Counted from the stretch's first letter, positions 54,666 to 64,000 are shown. The stretch: 64,000 nt of DNA from Pirellulales bacterium (GCA_033762255.1 JANRLT010000051.1:1-64000); one strand, 5' to 3'. The notes: generated from the letters alone by a model not told the origin. Translations and numbers: made by a program.

Positions 54666-57644
54666 ATGCGCTTCACTGAACTTGTCATTCTGCTCCCTTG
54701 CCACAGCCTCGAAGATTTTCCGTTGTACCATACGGGCGATGACGCCAGCGGACTCCTGGCCGCGTGGTCGGCCCTCTGGCATCCGGTTCTCTTAGCGCAA
54801 GCACAAAAACTCCCCACTTGGGCCCGCTGTGATGACCCGCCCCAGGATACTACGGGCAAGCTCTTGCTCTTGCCTGGAACCTTTGGATGTGACCTGCCCA
54901 GTGATTATGCCGCGCAAGTGGCGGAGCAGGGGGGCGTGCTGATCATCGGGGGGCCGGATCGCACTGAAATCCTGAACCAGATTTTTAAGTATAACCTTGC
55001 CACCGGGCAAGACAGGGAGGAAGCAACAATCCCGCCGGAGCAGTTTGCCCTGGTGGATGACTTTTTTGCCCTGGCATTGGGTTACCTCTGGACCGAGTTG
55101 CTGACCCGGCGGATGCGCTACATGAGCCTGGTCGAGGAGGCCCGCTTTGGAGAATTAGCAAGTTTGGCCGCGCGGGTTAGCGCCCTGGGAGATGCGGACC
55201 AGACGCGCACCCATTTGCAGGGGGCCTTTGATCTGCTACTGCAGGCCCGTAGTCATTTTTATCCGGTGGATACCTATTGGCTGAATATCCTCTTGGTCAA
55301 TCCACAATTTGCGGGAGCAAGCCTGCGTCGGGAACTAGCCACGGAACGCCCACAAAACATCCTGTTGTCGGCCAAGTCTCTGGCAGAAATTGCCGCCGCG
55401 GAGCCGGAAACGCTGGAACTTATTCGGGCGGGTTTGGCGGCGGAACGACTAACCGTGATCGGCGGAGACAATGACGGAGCGGAATGGCCCATTCACAACG
55501 CCGAAGCGATTCTCGCGGATTTGCGCGCGGGAGGAATGGTATGGAAGAAGTTGCTCGACCAAGAGCCACGCCACTTTGGCCGCCAGCGGCATGGTCTGAC
55601 GCCTATTTTACCAGGCATTTTGCAAAGCTTAGGTTATCAGTCGGCTTGGCATATCACCTTTGACGAGGGGCGGTTTCCAGAATCGCAAAAAACCAAAACC
55701 AGTTGGGAAGGTTGGGGGACCAAGGGGATCGAAGCGATTGGCCGGTTGCCGCTGCACGCGGGAGAGTCCGCGGCGCTGCTGAACCTGCCGGAAAAACTAG
55801 GGGCAACGATGGACCATGACCATGTGGCGGTGATGGTGTTTGTCCATTGGCCGGGGCATGGCAGCCCGTTCTTTCATGATCTCTTGCGGATTCACGACTA
55901 TGCGCCGGTGTTGGGACGATTTTGCACATTTGAACAATTCTTTAACGACAGCGTCGGCACCGGCGACTACAGCTACTTCCAGGCCGATCAGTACCGCGCA
56001 CCGTATTTGACGCAAACGAGTGCGCCTTACGCAACCAATCCCATTCTCGCTCGCCAATCCGCGTTTCAACAACGACTAGCCAATCAGCAGCAAATGATTC
56101 TGCGCGGCTTGGCCGGAGCGCTTTGCCAGCGTGACTGCCGCACGATCACCGGGGAGCAGATTTTGCCTTTATTAGCCACGGGACTGGGGGGAACAAACTG
56201 CGCGGTAGATAACCAACAGCAACTCCAAAATCCTGTACCCCTGGGTGTATTGCTGGTCAATCCCACATCGGCCTCCGCGCGAGTAAGACTGGTATGGCCA
56301 GCCGCCTGGGGAGACTTGCCACTGATCAATGGCATGGTCAAAGCCGCGATCCCGCTCGCCGCCAATGATCCAACTTCTATGAGTCCCGGCCAAACCTCCT
56401 CAATTAGCGGTGAGTTGATTGTGGAAATTCCCGCGCTCGGTTTTTCTTGGGTAGGCAAGGCAAACTCAAAAACTCCAGGAGGCCAAAAATCAGCCAAAAG
56501 CGTGCTAGGTAGCTTATTTCCAGGTCGAACGACCAAACTTGCCTCTCCAATTGCCACCCAATGGCAACTGGTAAACGAATTGGTCGAAGTGACAATCAGC
56601 CCCCAAACCGGCGGAATCGTGGGCGTGCGCGATTTAAAACACCGGGGAAATCGGCTGTCGCAACAACTGGCGTGGCGGCTCCCAGACAGTACCAACGGCC
56701 AGTCGTGGGAAGACGAGCCGACCTATGCCACGATGCGGGCCACTCAGCTAGAAATCCAGCACAATACCGGAGTGCTGGGACAAATTGTCAGCCGGGGTGA
56801 TTTGGTCGATGCGGGGGGAGAGGTCTATGCCCGCTTTGAACAGCAAACCAGCCTGGCGGCGGGGAGCCGGGTGGTGGAACTAACAATCAAAGTTTGGCCG
56901 TTAAAACCCTTGCAGCCTGATCCGTGGCAATCCTATCTGGCCTGTCGCTGGGCGTGGCCGCACGAGACCCAAGAGCTGTGGCGCAGCGTGCATGAGGCCG
57001 CGCAACTGACTACGGCCAAACGGATCGAAGCGGCAGACTTTGTGGAGATCCGCGATGAAAAGGTCCGCACCACGATTTTGACGGGGGGCTTGGCCTTTCA
57101 CTTACGTACGGAATACCGCAAATTCGACACGCTTTTAGCGGTTTCGCGCGAGGAACCTCCCGCTAACCAACAACCTTGGGTTTGGCGGTTGGGGATTGGA
57201 CTGGATTTGCCGAATTGTGCGGCCGTTGCCAGGCAGTTTGCGTTGGGGGCTATATGCCATCAACTCAACTCATCCGCTACAAATGACGTACCAGTATCAT
57301 TGAATAGTAGGGTTTTGCCCGGTTCTGGCTGGCCGAGCGTCAATTGCGACTGGCCCGGAGACCGGCCCACAACCGGCTGGCTAGTGCATGTGGATGTGCG
57401 GGATGTCCTGGTAACGGCCATTGAATCTTTACTGCAGGAAGACCGTGTGTGCGGCCTGCGGCTACGCTTGCAAGAAACCGCGGGGTTAGCCGGGCCAGTC
57501 CACGTGCAACTGTTTCATCCCATCAGCTCGGCCCAGCGCATTCAATTTAGCGGGGAAGCCCAAGAGATTTTGACTATTGAAAATAATCGCGTGCGCGTTG
57601 ATCTGGAAGCATACGATTGGGCCGAGATTGCCCTGTGGTGGTAA
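54666..57644 (+). CDS. Large GH38-like (alpha-mannosidase-type) protein
   Basis: 992 residues from MRFTELVILLPC, no signal peptide. The middle has glycosidase-like segments (FGRQRHGLTPILPGILQSLG, ITFDEGRFPESQ, about 310-345; HVAVMVFVHWPGHGSPFFHD, about 385), and the region from about 634 resembles the GH38 C-terminal beta-sandwich start (LVEVTISPQTGGIVGVRDL). Catalytic acids cannot be assigned with certainty. Its divergence from a DUF1080 gene (133 bp apart) suggests shared carbohydrate metabolism. Alternative: another GH38/57-like clan. Confidence 0.55.
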   Translation: MRFTELVILLPCHSLEDFPLYHTGDDASGLLAAWSALWHPVLLAQAQKLPTWARCDDPPQDTTGKLLLLPGTFGCDLPSDYAAQVAEQGGVLIIGGPDRTEILNQIFKYNLATGQDREEATIPPEQFALVDDFFALALGYLWTELLTRRMRYMSLVEEARFGELASLAARVSALGDADQTRTHLQGAFDLLLQARSHFYPVDTYWLNILLVNPQFAGASLRRELATERPQNILLSAKSLAEIAAAEPETLELIRAGLAAERLTVIGGDNDGAEWPIHNAEAILADLRAGGMVWKKLLDQEPRHFGRQRHGLTPILPGILQSLGYQSAWHITFDEGRFPESQKTKTSWEGWGTKGIEAIGRLPLHAGESAALLNLPEKLGATMDHDHVAVMVFVHWPGHGSPFFHDLLRIHDYAPVLGRFCTFEQFFNDSVGTGDYSYFQADQYRAPYLTQTSAPYATNPILARQSAFQQRLANQQQMILRGLAGALCQRDCRTITGEQILPLLATGLGGTNCAVDNQQQLQNPVPLGVLLVNPTSASARVRLVWPAAWGDLPLINGMVKAAIPLAANDPTSMSPGQTSSISGELIVEIPALGFSWVGKANSKTPGGQKSAKSVLGSLFPGRTTKLASPIATQWQLVNELVEVTISPQTGGIVGVRDLKHRGNRLSQQLAWRLPDSTNGQSWEDEPTYATMRATQLEIQHNTGVLGQIVSRGDLVDAGGEVYARFEQQTSLAAGSRVVELTIKVWPLKPLQPDPWQSYLACRWAWPHETQELWRSVHEAAQLTTAKRIEAADFVEIRDEKVRTTILTGGLAFHLRTEYRKFDTLLAVSREEPPANQQPWVWRLGIGLDLPNCAAVARQFALGAICHQLNSSATNDVPVSLNSRVLPGSGWPSVNCDWPGDRPTTGWLVHVDVRDVLVTAIESLLQEDRVCGLRLRLQETAGLAGPVHVQLFHPISSAQRIQFSGEAQEILTIENNRVRVDLEAYDWAEIALWW

Positions 57645-57835
57645 GTCCGAAACATTGCAGATCCGGGATTGCAAGAATAGTTCCTGGCGAGACTTGGGGA
57701 TTTTTATAAAATTCACTAAAAAACACCAGCATGTCCGTTTTCAAAATGATTATCTTACCCTAATATGTTTAGCTATCGCGGTGTAAAAAAAGCACCCGGA
57801 TACCGACGCACACTCTTTTCTTGGGGGAGGATCGC

Positions 57836-59533
57836 ATGTTGCCCGCATCCAAATTTGGGACAATTATTCTATTGGCCGCATGTGCGGCTGGAGGTTGGTT
57901 AGCCGCGCAAGTCCCCTCTTCTATTGGTTCCCTGGCCACGCCTCGTCAATTGCCGGCTGCCGAACCGGTCCCCGCCGCCATTAACACTGATGTTGCCATA
58001 CAATTGGCTCGGCGAAATCAACAGGTCACCGCCAATCTGCAAGCCAGCGGGAAAAAGCCGAACATCCTGGTGATTTGGGGGGATGATATTGGCACTTGGA
58101 ATATCAGCCATAACAACCGGGGAATGATGGGATTTCAAACGCCCAACATTGATCGGATTGCCCGGGAGGGGATTTCCTTTACGGACTATTACGGCCAACA
58201 AAGCTGCACCGCCGGCCGCGCGGCGTTTTTGGCGGGTAATGTGCCGGTGCGCACCGGCATGACAAAAGTAGGTTTACCTGGCGCAAAGGAAGGCTGGCAA
58301 AAGACGGATTGCACAATTGCCACGGTCATGAAAAGCCTGGGTTACTCAACGGGTCAATTTGGCAAAAACCACCAAGGCGACCGGGATGAACACCTCCCCA
58401 CGATGCATGGTTTTGATGAATTTCTGGGAAATCTGTATCACTTGAACGCCGAAGAAGAACCAGAAAACGAGGATTATCCACGGGCCCCCGAATTTCGCAA
58501 ACGCTTTGGCCCGCGGGGAGTTCTCAAAACCAAGGCCGATGGACGGGGAGGCCAAACCATTGAAGACACTGGTCCCCTGACCAAAAAACGGATGGAAACG
58601 ATTGATGAAGAAACCGTGGCCGCCGCCCAGGACTTTATCAAGCGGCAAAACGCCGCGGGCAAGCCCTTCTTTTGCTGGTGGAATGGCACGCGGATGCATT
58701 TTCGCACCCATGTAAAGGCCGAAAATCGCGGACTATCCGGTCCCAGCGGCAATGAGTATCACGACGGCATGGTGGAACACGATGGACACGTGGGGCAATT
58801 GCTAAAATTGCTGGATGACCTGGGGATTGCTAATGACACGATAGTGTATTATTCCACTGACAACGGGCCGCACTACAACACCTGGCCCGACGCGGGAACA
58901 ACCCCCTTTCGCAGCGAAAAGAACTCCAACTGGGAAGGGGCTTATCGCGTTCCGGCGTTTATTCGCTGGCCGGGACAGTTTCCGGCGGGAGTGACGCTGA
59001 ACGGGATTGTTTCCCACGAGGACTGGCTGCCGACATTTGCCGCCGCCGCGGGATCAACCAATATCGCCGAACAACTTCGTTCCGGAGTGGAATTGAACGG
59101 GCGCAAGTATCGCAATTACATTGACGGCGTGAATCAGTTGGAATATTTACGGGGAAAAACACAGGAATCACCCCGCAAGGATTTTATTTACGTCAATGAC
59201 GACGGTCAGATCGTGGCTATCCGCTATAGCGACTGGAAAGTCGTATTTCTCGAAAACCGCGGCCAGGCCTTTGGCGTTTGGCGCGAGCCCTTTACCGAAC
59301 TGCGCGTCCCTCTCTTGTTTAATTTGCGTCGCGACCCCTTTGAAAAGGCCCAGCATAACTCCAATACCTACAACGATTGGTTTTTAGATCGGCCATTTAT
59401 CGTGGTTCCAATTCAGGGGATCGCCGCGAAATTTTTGCAAACGATGAAGGACTATCCACCCAGCCAAACCCCGGGTTCGTTCAATCTGGAAAAAATTCAA
59501 AAACAGATTGAAGCGGGAGCGAGCGGAAAGTAA
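57836..59533 (+). CDS. Sulfatase (arylsulfatase type)
   Basis: 565 residues from ATG 57836 behind GGGGGAGG. N-terminal signal/anchor (ILLAACAAGGWLAAQV). Sulfatase fold: KPNILVIWGDDIGTWN (metal Asp pair, about 77), the formylglycine site SCTAGRAAFLAG with C-x-A-x-R (about 123), FGKNHQGDRDE near 175, MHFRTHVKAENRG near 290, and YYSTDNGPHYNTW near 340. Cleaves sulfate esters once Cys becomes formylglycine. The modifying enzyme is encoded 72 bp downstream. Confidence 0.92.
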   Translation: MLPASKFGTIILLAACAAGGWLAAQVPSSIGSLATPRQLPAAEPVPAAINTDVAIQLARRNQQVTANLQASGKKPNILVIWGDDIGTWNISHNNRGMMGFQTPNIDRIAREGISFTDYYGQQSCTAGRAAFLAGNVPVRTGMTKVGLPGAKEGWQKTDCTIATVMKSLGYSTGQFGKNHQGDRDEHLPTMHGFDEFLGNLYHLNAEEEPENEDYPRAPEFRKRFGPRGVLKTKADGRGGQTIEDTGPLTKKRMETIDEETVAAAQDFIKRQNAAGKPFFCWWNGTRMHFRTHVKAENRGLSGPSGNEYHDGMVEHDGHVGQLLKLLDDLGIANDTIVYYSTDNGPHYNTWPDAGTTPFRSEKNSNWEGAYRVPAFIRWPGQFPAGVTLNGIVSHEDWLPTFAAAAGSTNIAEQLRSGVELNGRKYRNYIDGVNQLEYLRGKTQESPRKDFIYVNDDGQIVAIRYSDWKVVFLENRGQAFGVWREPFTELRVPLLFNLRRDPFEKAQHNSNTYNDWFLDRPFIVVPIQGIAAKFLQTMKDYPPSQTPGSFNLEKIQKQIEAGASGK

Positions 59534-59605
59534 TCCGTTCGTCTCCGGTCAATTCAATTAGCGTCGGGACAATAGTTTATCACCTCCCACAATCTCCCAA
59601 TTGTT

Positions 59606-60667
59606 ATGCCCAAAACCCCAACCACGACTGCCCAGGCGACGGCTGCTTGGCTTTCTCCGTGGATTTGGGGCGGGGGACTAGTGGTCTTTGGTCTGAGCTA
59701 TGTTATTACGCAGTGGCTGCAACATGCCACGCTTACACGGGGCATGGTGTTGATCCCTGGTGGTGAATTCATCATGGGATCCACCATTCAGGGAAACGAG
59801 CAGCCCGAACACAAGGTCGCCGTCCGCGGCTTTTATCTGGACGAACATGAAGTCACCAACGCCGAGTTCGCCAAATTTGTGGCGGCGACCGGCTATGTGA
59901 CCGTCGCCGAAAAAGCGCCCGACTGGGAGGAAATGAAAAAAACGCTCCCGCCGGGGACACCCGAGCCAGACAAAAGCGTTATGGTTCCTGGTTCATTGGT
60001 CTTTTCCCCGCCGACTGGCCCCGTTCCGCTGGAGGATGTCCGAAATTGGTGGCGGTGGCAACCGGGCGCGAATTGGCGGCACCCTACCGGACCAAATAGC
60101 AACCTCGATGGGTTGGACCAGCACCCCGTCGTCCATGTCGCCTGGCCGGATGCCGCAGCCTATGCGGCCTGGGCGGGAAAGCGGCTCCCAACCGAGGCGG
60201 AGTGGGAGTACGCCGCCCGGGGGGGACTGGCACAAAAGCGATTTACGTGGGGGGATGAAGAGCCGACCGACCAAACCGCCAATCGGGGCAATATCTGGCA
60301 AGGGGACTTTCCCCACAAAAACACCAAAATTGACGGCTATGACCGAACCGCCCCGGTCAAGAGTTATCCCCCCAACGGTTACGGTTTGTATGATATGGGG
60401 GGGAACGTCTGGGAATGGTGCGGAGACTGGTACCGGGCGGATGCCTACCTTTTACGCGCCGGTGGCGGGGTGATTGACAATCCCACCGGGCCTGTGGATT
60501 TTTGGGATCCGGCGGAACCGCAAGTCCCCAAACGGGTCATGCGGGGCGGGTCTTTTTTGTGCCATGTTATCTACTGCGAAAGTTATCGCCCCGCCGCGCG
60601 CCGCGGCACCGATATCAATACTAGCATGTCGCACGTGGGCTTTCGCTGCGCGCGGGACGCGCCGTAA
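59606..60667 (+). CDS. Formylglycine-generating enzyme, membrane-anchored
   Basis: 353 residues. One N-terminal transmembrane helix (WIWGGGLVVFGLSYVITQWL, about 18-38), then the SUMF1/FGE domain: MVLIPGGEFIMGS (about 48), FYLDEHEVTNAEFAKFV, HPVVHVAWPDAAAYAAWAGK, RLPTEAEWEYAARGG, NGYGLYDMGGNVWEW. The two active Cys of true FGE are present in GSFLCHVIYCESYRPAAR (about 317 and 322), unlike many FGE-fold proteins. It therefore probably activates the sulfatase encoded just upstream, with which it forms an operon. Confidence 0.9.
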   Translation: MPKTPTTTAQATAAWLSPWIWGGGLVVFGLSYVITQWLQHATLTRGMVLIPGGEFIMGSTIQGNEQPEHKVAVRGFYLDEHEVTNAEFAKFVAATGYVTVAEKAPDWEEMKKTLPPGTPEPDKSVMVPGSLVFSPPTGPVPLEDVRNWWRWQPGANWRHPTGPNSNLDGLDQHPVVHVAWPDAAAYAAWAGKRLPTEAEWEYAARGGLAQKRFTWGDEEPTDQTANRGNIWQGDFPHKNTKIDGYDRTAPVKSYPPNGYGLYDMGGNVWEWCGDWYRADAYLLRAGGGVIDNPTGPVDFWDPAEPQVPKRVMRGGSFLCHVIYCESYRPAARRGTDINTSMSHVGFRCARDAP

Positions 60668-60990
60668 ACGGCCTCGTGGGGAAGGTGCCCGCCACTCTCA
60701 ATGTTGATCGGGACAATAGTCGGGAGACTCTTTGTTTAAATGCGTGCGCGGCGACCTGCGTGGGGCGGGATACGATAAATACCGCTTTAAACACGCCGAT
60801 ACATTCCCCCCCCGGATAATGGATACAGTCGGGATTTGCGAATAAGCTCTCATTTTTTGACACAATTTTCCTGGCAACACAAAAATAACTTGTATTTGGC
60901 CGGGCGAATAGCTTTAACTAAAGGAAGTGTCGCCCCGGGGGAGCGAACATTTATTTTTAACGCAAATTCCACACACGGGAGATTCAAGCC
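60668..60990. other. Intergenic region before the surface protein gene
   Basis: 323 bp. A GGGAGA-type ribosome site lies just before ATG 60991. No terminator for the FGE gene and no clear promoter boxes were identified. Confidence 0.4.
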
Positions 60991-62439
60991 ATGCTATTCC
61001 CTAAGGCCTCACGCGCGCTTTCAAACCATTCGTCACCTCAGGGAAAAATGTACTACCGTGGAAAAAGCTATTCCCGCTTGAAAAATCGGGGTTATGAATC
61101 ATTGGAAACTCGGCTATGCCTGGCGGTGGACTTTGATTTTCGCGATGGCGTTTTGACGTTGACCGGGGACGATGACGTCAACATGATCAAATTGGTTCAA
61201 AGCGCCGATCTGCAAATTACGGCAACCGCTGATGGCGTGACCAGCACATTTAACGACGTGCAATCCGTGGTGGTTAATTCAGGGGAGGGAAACGATCATA
61301 TCCATTCGAGCAAGCCTAAAGATATCGTCGTTGTGGGTTCCAAAATTAAGATCAACGCCGGCGCGGGGGATGATCATGTCGTGCTGACGGACGCTAATGA
61401 AGAACGAAGGGCGTTCCTAGCGCGTCCCGTTCTTTTAAATTCCACAATCGCGGCGGAGATTGACCTGGGGTCCGGACGGGATTCACTTAAAGTCGATCTG
61501 CGCAAACATGACACGCTGGAACTGGATTTAGTTTCGACCGACGGTGGAGAAACTGTGGCGATAATTTTGCTGGTCCCTGCGGTGCAAAAAATCCGCGAGT
61601 CCGCCGCAAGGATGAATATTAACATTGACGCGGGGGGGAACCTGCTAACGATTAACACCCGCGGCATGGATCAAGTCAATTTGTCCTTAAATCGCGTTGC
61701 GCCGGCTGATCTGACCGCCGCCCCCGTGCCACGGCAATTAACGGATACCATCGCCATTCGCGGCGAGCATCTTCCCGGGACGCTCGGTGACGCCCGCGCG
61801 CCGATCGCCGGATCTTATACGCTCAACAGCACCTTAAAAGAATCACCCGGCTCCGTCGTCATTCATGACCTGTGGCGAATTGCCACCCAAGGATTTGGCA
61901 AAAACTCGCTATCGGTCTCCGGTGGTTCCGGTCGCGATACGGTAAGCGTGGGCGTGAATCACCCTGATTTTATATGGTTTCCCCGCCGCGTGTCGCAATC
62001 CCTGGAAATGAATTTCAATTTGGGAGCGGGTGACGACCTTTTGCAAGTCTCCACGGAAGACGTCGCGAAAGTCGACGCCAAACTTAGCTTGGGCGAGGGG
62101 AACGACACGGCTATCATCCGTCATCGCGCATTTGCCATTGTGGATCGGACACAAATGCAAGTCTTTGCCGAATTAGGTTCGGGAGCGGATTCGTTCTTGC
62201 TAGATACCTATGGCTATCATGATATTCAAACGAGCCTGGATTCCGGACCAACGGGTGACGGAGCGGATAAAATTCTTGCCAGGCATCTAGCGCGCCGCCC
62301 ACGGCCAGTCAGGTATCTTCGCAACAGCCTGGACGAAGGGGCGGATAGCGCGCTGGCAATTGTTTCCAAGTCGTATAAGACCGAACAAACCGTCACCGGC
62401 AACCAAGTGCGACAAACCACCATCATTCAGGAAATCTAA
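60991..62439 (+). CDS. RTX-like surface protein with LExRxLLA-type N-terminus
   Basis: 482 residues. Near residue 36 it reads GYESLETRLCLAVDF, the planctomycete N-terminal LExRxLLA motif thought to mark cell-surface or exported proteins. The rest is beta-rich with scattered RTX-like Gly-Asp turns: NSGEGNDHI, NAGAGDDHV, GSGRDSLKV, GGSGRDTVSV, GAGDDLLQV, GEGNDTAII, GSGADSFLL. These suggest Ca-stabilised beta-roll structure. Residues 191-210 (IILLVPAVQKIRESAARMN) match the DUF1559 pilin-like signature, which is out of place here. Single gene. Confidence 0.7.
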   Translation: MLFPKASRALSNHSSPQGKMYYRGKSYSRLKNRGYESLETRLCLAVDFDFRDGVLTLTGDDDVNMIKLVQSADLQITATADGVTSTFNDVQSVVVNSGEGNDHIHSSKPKDIVVVGSKIKINAGAGDDHVVLTDANEERRAFLARPVLLNSTIAAEIDLGSGRDSLKVDLRKHDTLELDLVSTDGGETVAIILLVPAVQKIRESAARMNINIDAGGNLLTINTRGMDQVNLSLNRVAPADLTAAPVPRQLTDTIAIRGEHLPGTLGDARAPIAGSYTLNSTLKESPGSVVIHDLWRIATQGFGKNSLSVSGGSGRDTVSVGVNHPDFIWFPRRVSQSLEMNFNLGAGDDLLQVSTEDVAKVDAKLSLGEGNDTAIIRHRAFAIVDRTQMQVFAELGSGADSFLLDTYGYHDIQTSLDSGPTGDGADKILARHLARRPRPVRYLRNSLDEGADSALAIVSKSYKTEQTVTGNQVRQTTIIQEI

Positions 62440-62478
62440 GTCTTTCCTGGTTTTATAACAAAGAATGGATTTCCATCC

Positions 62479-62509
62479 TCAACGGCCAATTACCTGTGTT
62501 GGCCGTTGA
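62479..62509. terminator. Hairpin between convergent gene ends
   Basis: An 11-bp perfect stem TCAACGGCCAA/TTGGCCGTTGA with a 9-nt loop, 40 bp after the surface-protein stop and about 95 bp after the DUF1269 stop on the other strand. No T-run on either side, so termination is only suggested by position. Confidence 0.45.
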
Positions 62510-62604
62510 CCTTGACAACAATAAACAAACAATAGTGCCAACTCGGGCTGGAAGGATAACTTGCCGGCTATAATCCTCCGCGCTGATCGCAGTGATTACA
62601 TTTC

Positions 62605-63093
62605 CTATGCCTGGCTAAATGCCGCGCGCAGCTTTTCTTCTTGTTCGTGCGACAGGTTCGTTGCGATCAATTCCAGCGGCACCTCCTTAAAGGCTTCCGC
62701 CACACGGTCCACCACTGCGCCCGTGGACATCAGAAACAACGCCGAGGTCCCCTCGGTCACTTGCTCGCGGATTTTCTTGATAAATGTGTCGTCGATGCCA
62801 TAATCTTGAAAGGCCCCGCCCAACGCGCCCATCGCCGCGCCAATGGTCAAACCAAAAAGGGGATTCATAAAAATTAAGCCAAACAGCATTCCCCAGAACA
62901 TCCCCCCCATCGCCCCCGCCGCCATCAGATTGACCAGTTGCTTGGTGCTGGGGGCTTTTTGGCCAGCTGGCCAAGCCACGATCGCCGCGTCCTGCACGGT
63001 AATCAAATGCTGGGATTGTAGATCTTGAATTTTTGCCAAGGCCTCTTGGGCTCCCGTGGCGGTGGGAAATTTCATAACGGATACGGTGGCCAT
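62605..63093 (-). CDS. DUF1269-family membrane protein
   Basis: 162 residues. N-terminal MATVSVMKFPTATGAQEALA and VQDAAIVAWPAGQKAP are the family head; a Gly-zipper hydrophobic hairpin at about 54-92 (GAMGGMFWGMLFGLIFMNP, GLTIGAAMGALGGAFQDYG) follows, then a helical tail with EGTSALFLMSTGAVVDRV. Function in the literature is unclear (membrane stress or channel-like roles have been proposed). Divergent from the SMP-30 gene. Confidence 0.85.
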   Translation of the reverse strand: MATVSVMKFPTATGAQEALAKIQDLQSQHLITVQDAAIVAWPAGQKAPSTKQLVNLMAAGAMGGMFWGMLFGLIFMNPLFGLTIGAAMGALGGAFQDYGIDDTFIKKIREQVTEGTSALFLMSTGAVVDRVAEAFKEVPLELIATNLSHEQEEKLRAAFSQA

Positions 63094-63295
63094 GGCAAAA
63101 ACTCCGGTAAGGGGGGAAACTAGGTAAAGCTTTGTGTATTTTGGTTGACGAACAAACGTCCGTTATTTTACCGTAGTATAGCGCGCAATGCACGCTTGCC
63201 TAGATTTGCATTCTGTTATTTCCCCCGGTACATTAGCCCTTTGTTAGGATTGTCCAACCACCACCTGTCTCTTTGTCCAACTCTGGGGGTTTGCC

Positions 63296-64000
63296 ATGCA
63301 GATTCGCATTTTGCCGCTGGGTTGCGGTTCCCGAGCCGCCGTCTTGTTGATTGCCGTTGGTCTGACCGTTTATGGCGGCATACGCTGGGTGCTTGGTGAG
63401 GAGAAAGCGCACGCGTCAAAAACCGCCGCCAGCGCGGTTAATCCTCCGGAGACCTTTGGCAAAATTGAACGCGTCGATCCCGCGCTGGATAAAATTTTGC
63501 CCGCCGACGCTAAGTTGCAAAAGTTAGCCACCGGCTTTGATTGGTCCGAAGGACCGGTCTGGCTCCCCGCCAAGAAAACACTGCTCTTTTCGGATATCCC
63601 GCCCAATAACATCCTGATGTGGGACCCCGCTGGCAAGAAGCTAACGGTCTTTTTGCATCCCGCCAGCGATATCGGTTCTGTCAAACGGGGTGGAGAACCA
63701 GGCACCAATGGACTGCTTTTGGATAAGGAAGGGCGCCTGGTCACATGCGAGCATGGGCGGCGGTGCGTATCCCGTTTGGAAGCGGACGGCAAGCGAACCG
63801 TTTTAGCCGACAAATATAACGGCAAACGGCTGAACAGCCCGAATGACGCGGCGTATCACTCCAACGGCGATTTGTACTTTACCGATCCCCCGTATGGCAT
63901 GGAAAAGGGCTGGGACGATCCCGCCCGCGAGCTGGATTTTTGTGGGGTTTACCGCCTCTCTCCCGACGGCAAAGTGACGCTTCTGACCAAGGAACTGAGC
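63296..64000 (+). CDS. SMP-30/gluconolactonase-like protein, 3' end outside window
   Basis: First 235 codons, open to the window edge. A signal/anchor segment (RAAVLLIAVGLTVYGGI) is followed by a linker and the beta-propeller: FDWSEGPVWLP (metal Glu, about 96), LFSDIPPNNILMWD, GGEPGTNGLLLDKEGRLVTC, CEHGRRCVSRL, and RLNSPNDAAYHSNGDLYFTD (metal Asn, about 190). Family members hydrolyse sugar lactones with a divalent metal. Secretion suggests periplasmic sugar breakdown, in line with the sulfatase and DUF1080 genes nearby. Confidence 0.88.
   Translation, partial: MQIRILPLGCGSRAAVLLIAVGLTVYGGIRWVLGEEKAHASKTAASAVNPPETFGKIERVDPALDKILPADAKLQKLATGFDWSEGPVWLPAKKTLLFSDIPPNNILMWDPAGKKLTVFLHPASDIGSVKRGGEPGTNGLLLDKEGRLVTCEHGRRCVSRLEADGKRTVLADKYNGKRLNSPNDAAYHSNGDLYFTDPPYGMEKGWDDPARELDFCGVYRLSPDGKVTLLTKELS

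Noticed and set aside
54533-54859. Long upstream extension of the DUF1080 frame
   Set aside because: It would cross the start of the divergent gene, and the extension has no family similarity; the signal peptide starts at 54532.
63370-63825. Minus-strand frame over the SMP-30 gene
   Set aside because: The plus-strand frame has clear SMP-30 motifs and stays open to the window edge; this is its shadow.

Overview
The window is bacterial chromosome with the character of a planctomycete, probably near the Pirellulales. Evidence: housekeeping genes scattered singly or in short operons; an M14 peptidase pair with EF-hand-like inserts; a DUF1080 protein; a sulfatase next to its formylglycine-generating enzyme; a surface protein with an N-terminal LETRLCLA motif of the planctomycete LExRxLLA type; NPYxAP small membrane proteins; and many short hairpin repeats between genes. 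No rRNA, CRISPR array or insertion sequence was seen.

Layout. 1-1.44 kb: end of an integrated element, with a tyrosine integrase reading into the 3' end of tRNA-Leu(TAG). 1.7-4 kb: a dead and a live copy of an NPYxAP membrane protein around a secreted FG-GAP/VCBS protein. 4-9.1 kb: coaE, rho, ribH, nusB, ftsY. 9.6-11.3 kb: a porin with a Cys-rich neck and a strong terminator. 11.4-21 kb, minus strand: polA, tRNA-Ile(GAT), then the tight run xseA-xseB-ispA-dxs-apbE (exonuclease VII and isoprenoid supply). 21.3-25.1 kb: a nucleotidyltransferase pair, purC, galE and a frameshifted ribbon-helix-helix antitoxin. 25.2-26.1 kb: two small lipoprotein genes, with three 22-bp-spaced operator-like dyads between them. 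26.6-28.8 kb: ECF sigma factor and a probable anti-sigma protein. 29-35.7 kb: beta-helix/PA14 protein, coaD, class-V aminotransferase, and an M14 protein without zinc ligands.

35.7-41 kb is the accessory core. A repeat-rich gene-free stretch is followed, on the minus strand, by a 5'-truncated RHS tip with a JAMM-like C-terminus and its overlapping putative immunity gene, a small zinc-ribbon gene, and a detached toxin with a C39-like Cys protease signature plus its own putative immunity gene. It looks like an RHS tip with displaced effector cassettes.

41.2-64 kb: a 1072-residue membrane protein with an ABC ATPase, an active-looking M14 peptidase, an HD-GYP phosphodiesterase, a pair of unknown membrane/helical proteins, metF, a CBS protein, DUF1080 divergent from a GH38-like protein, sulfatase-FGE, an RTX-like surface protein, a DUF1269 protein, and the 5' part of an SMP-30/gluconolactonase gene cut by the window edge.

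All functional calls come from reading motifs and gene order; no database search was possible.
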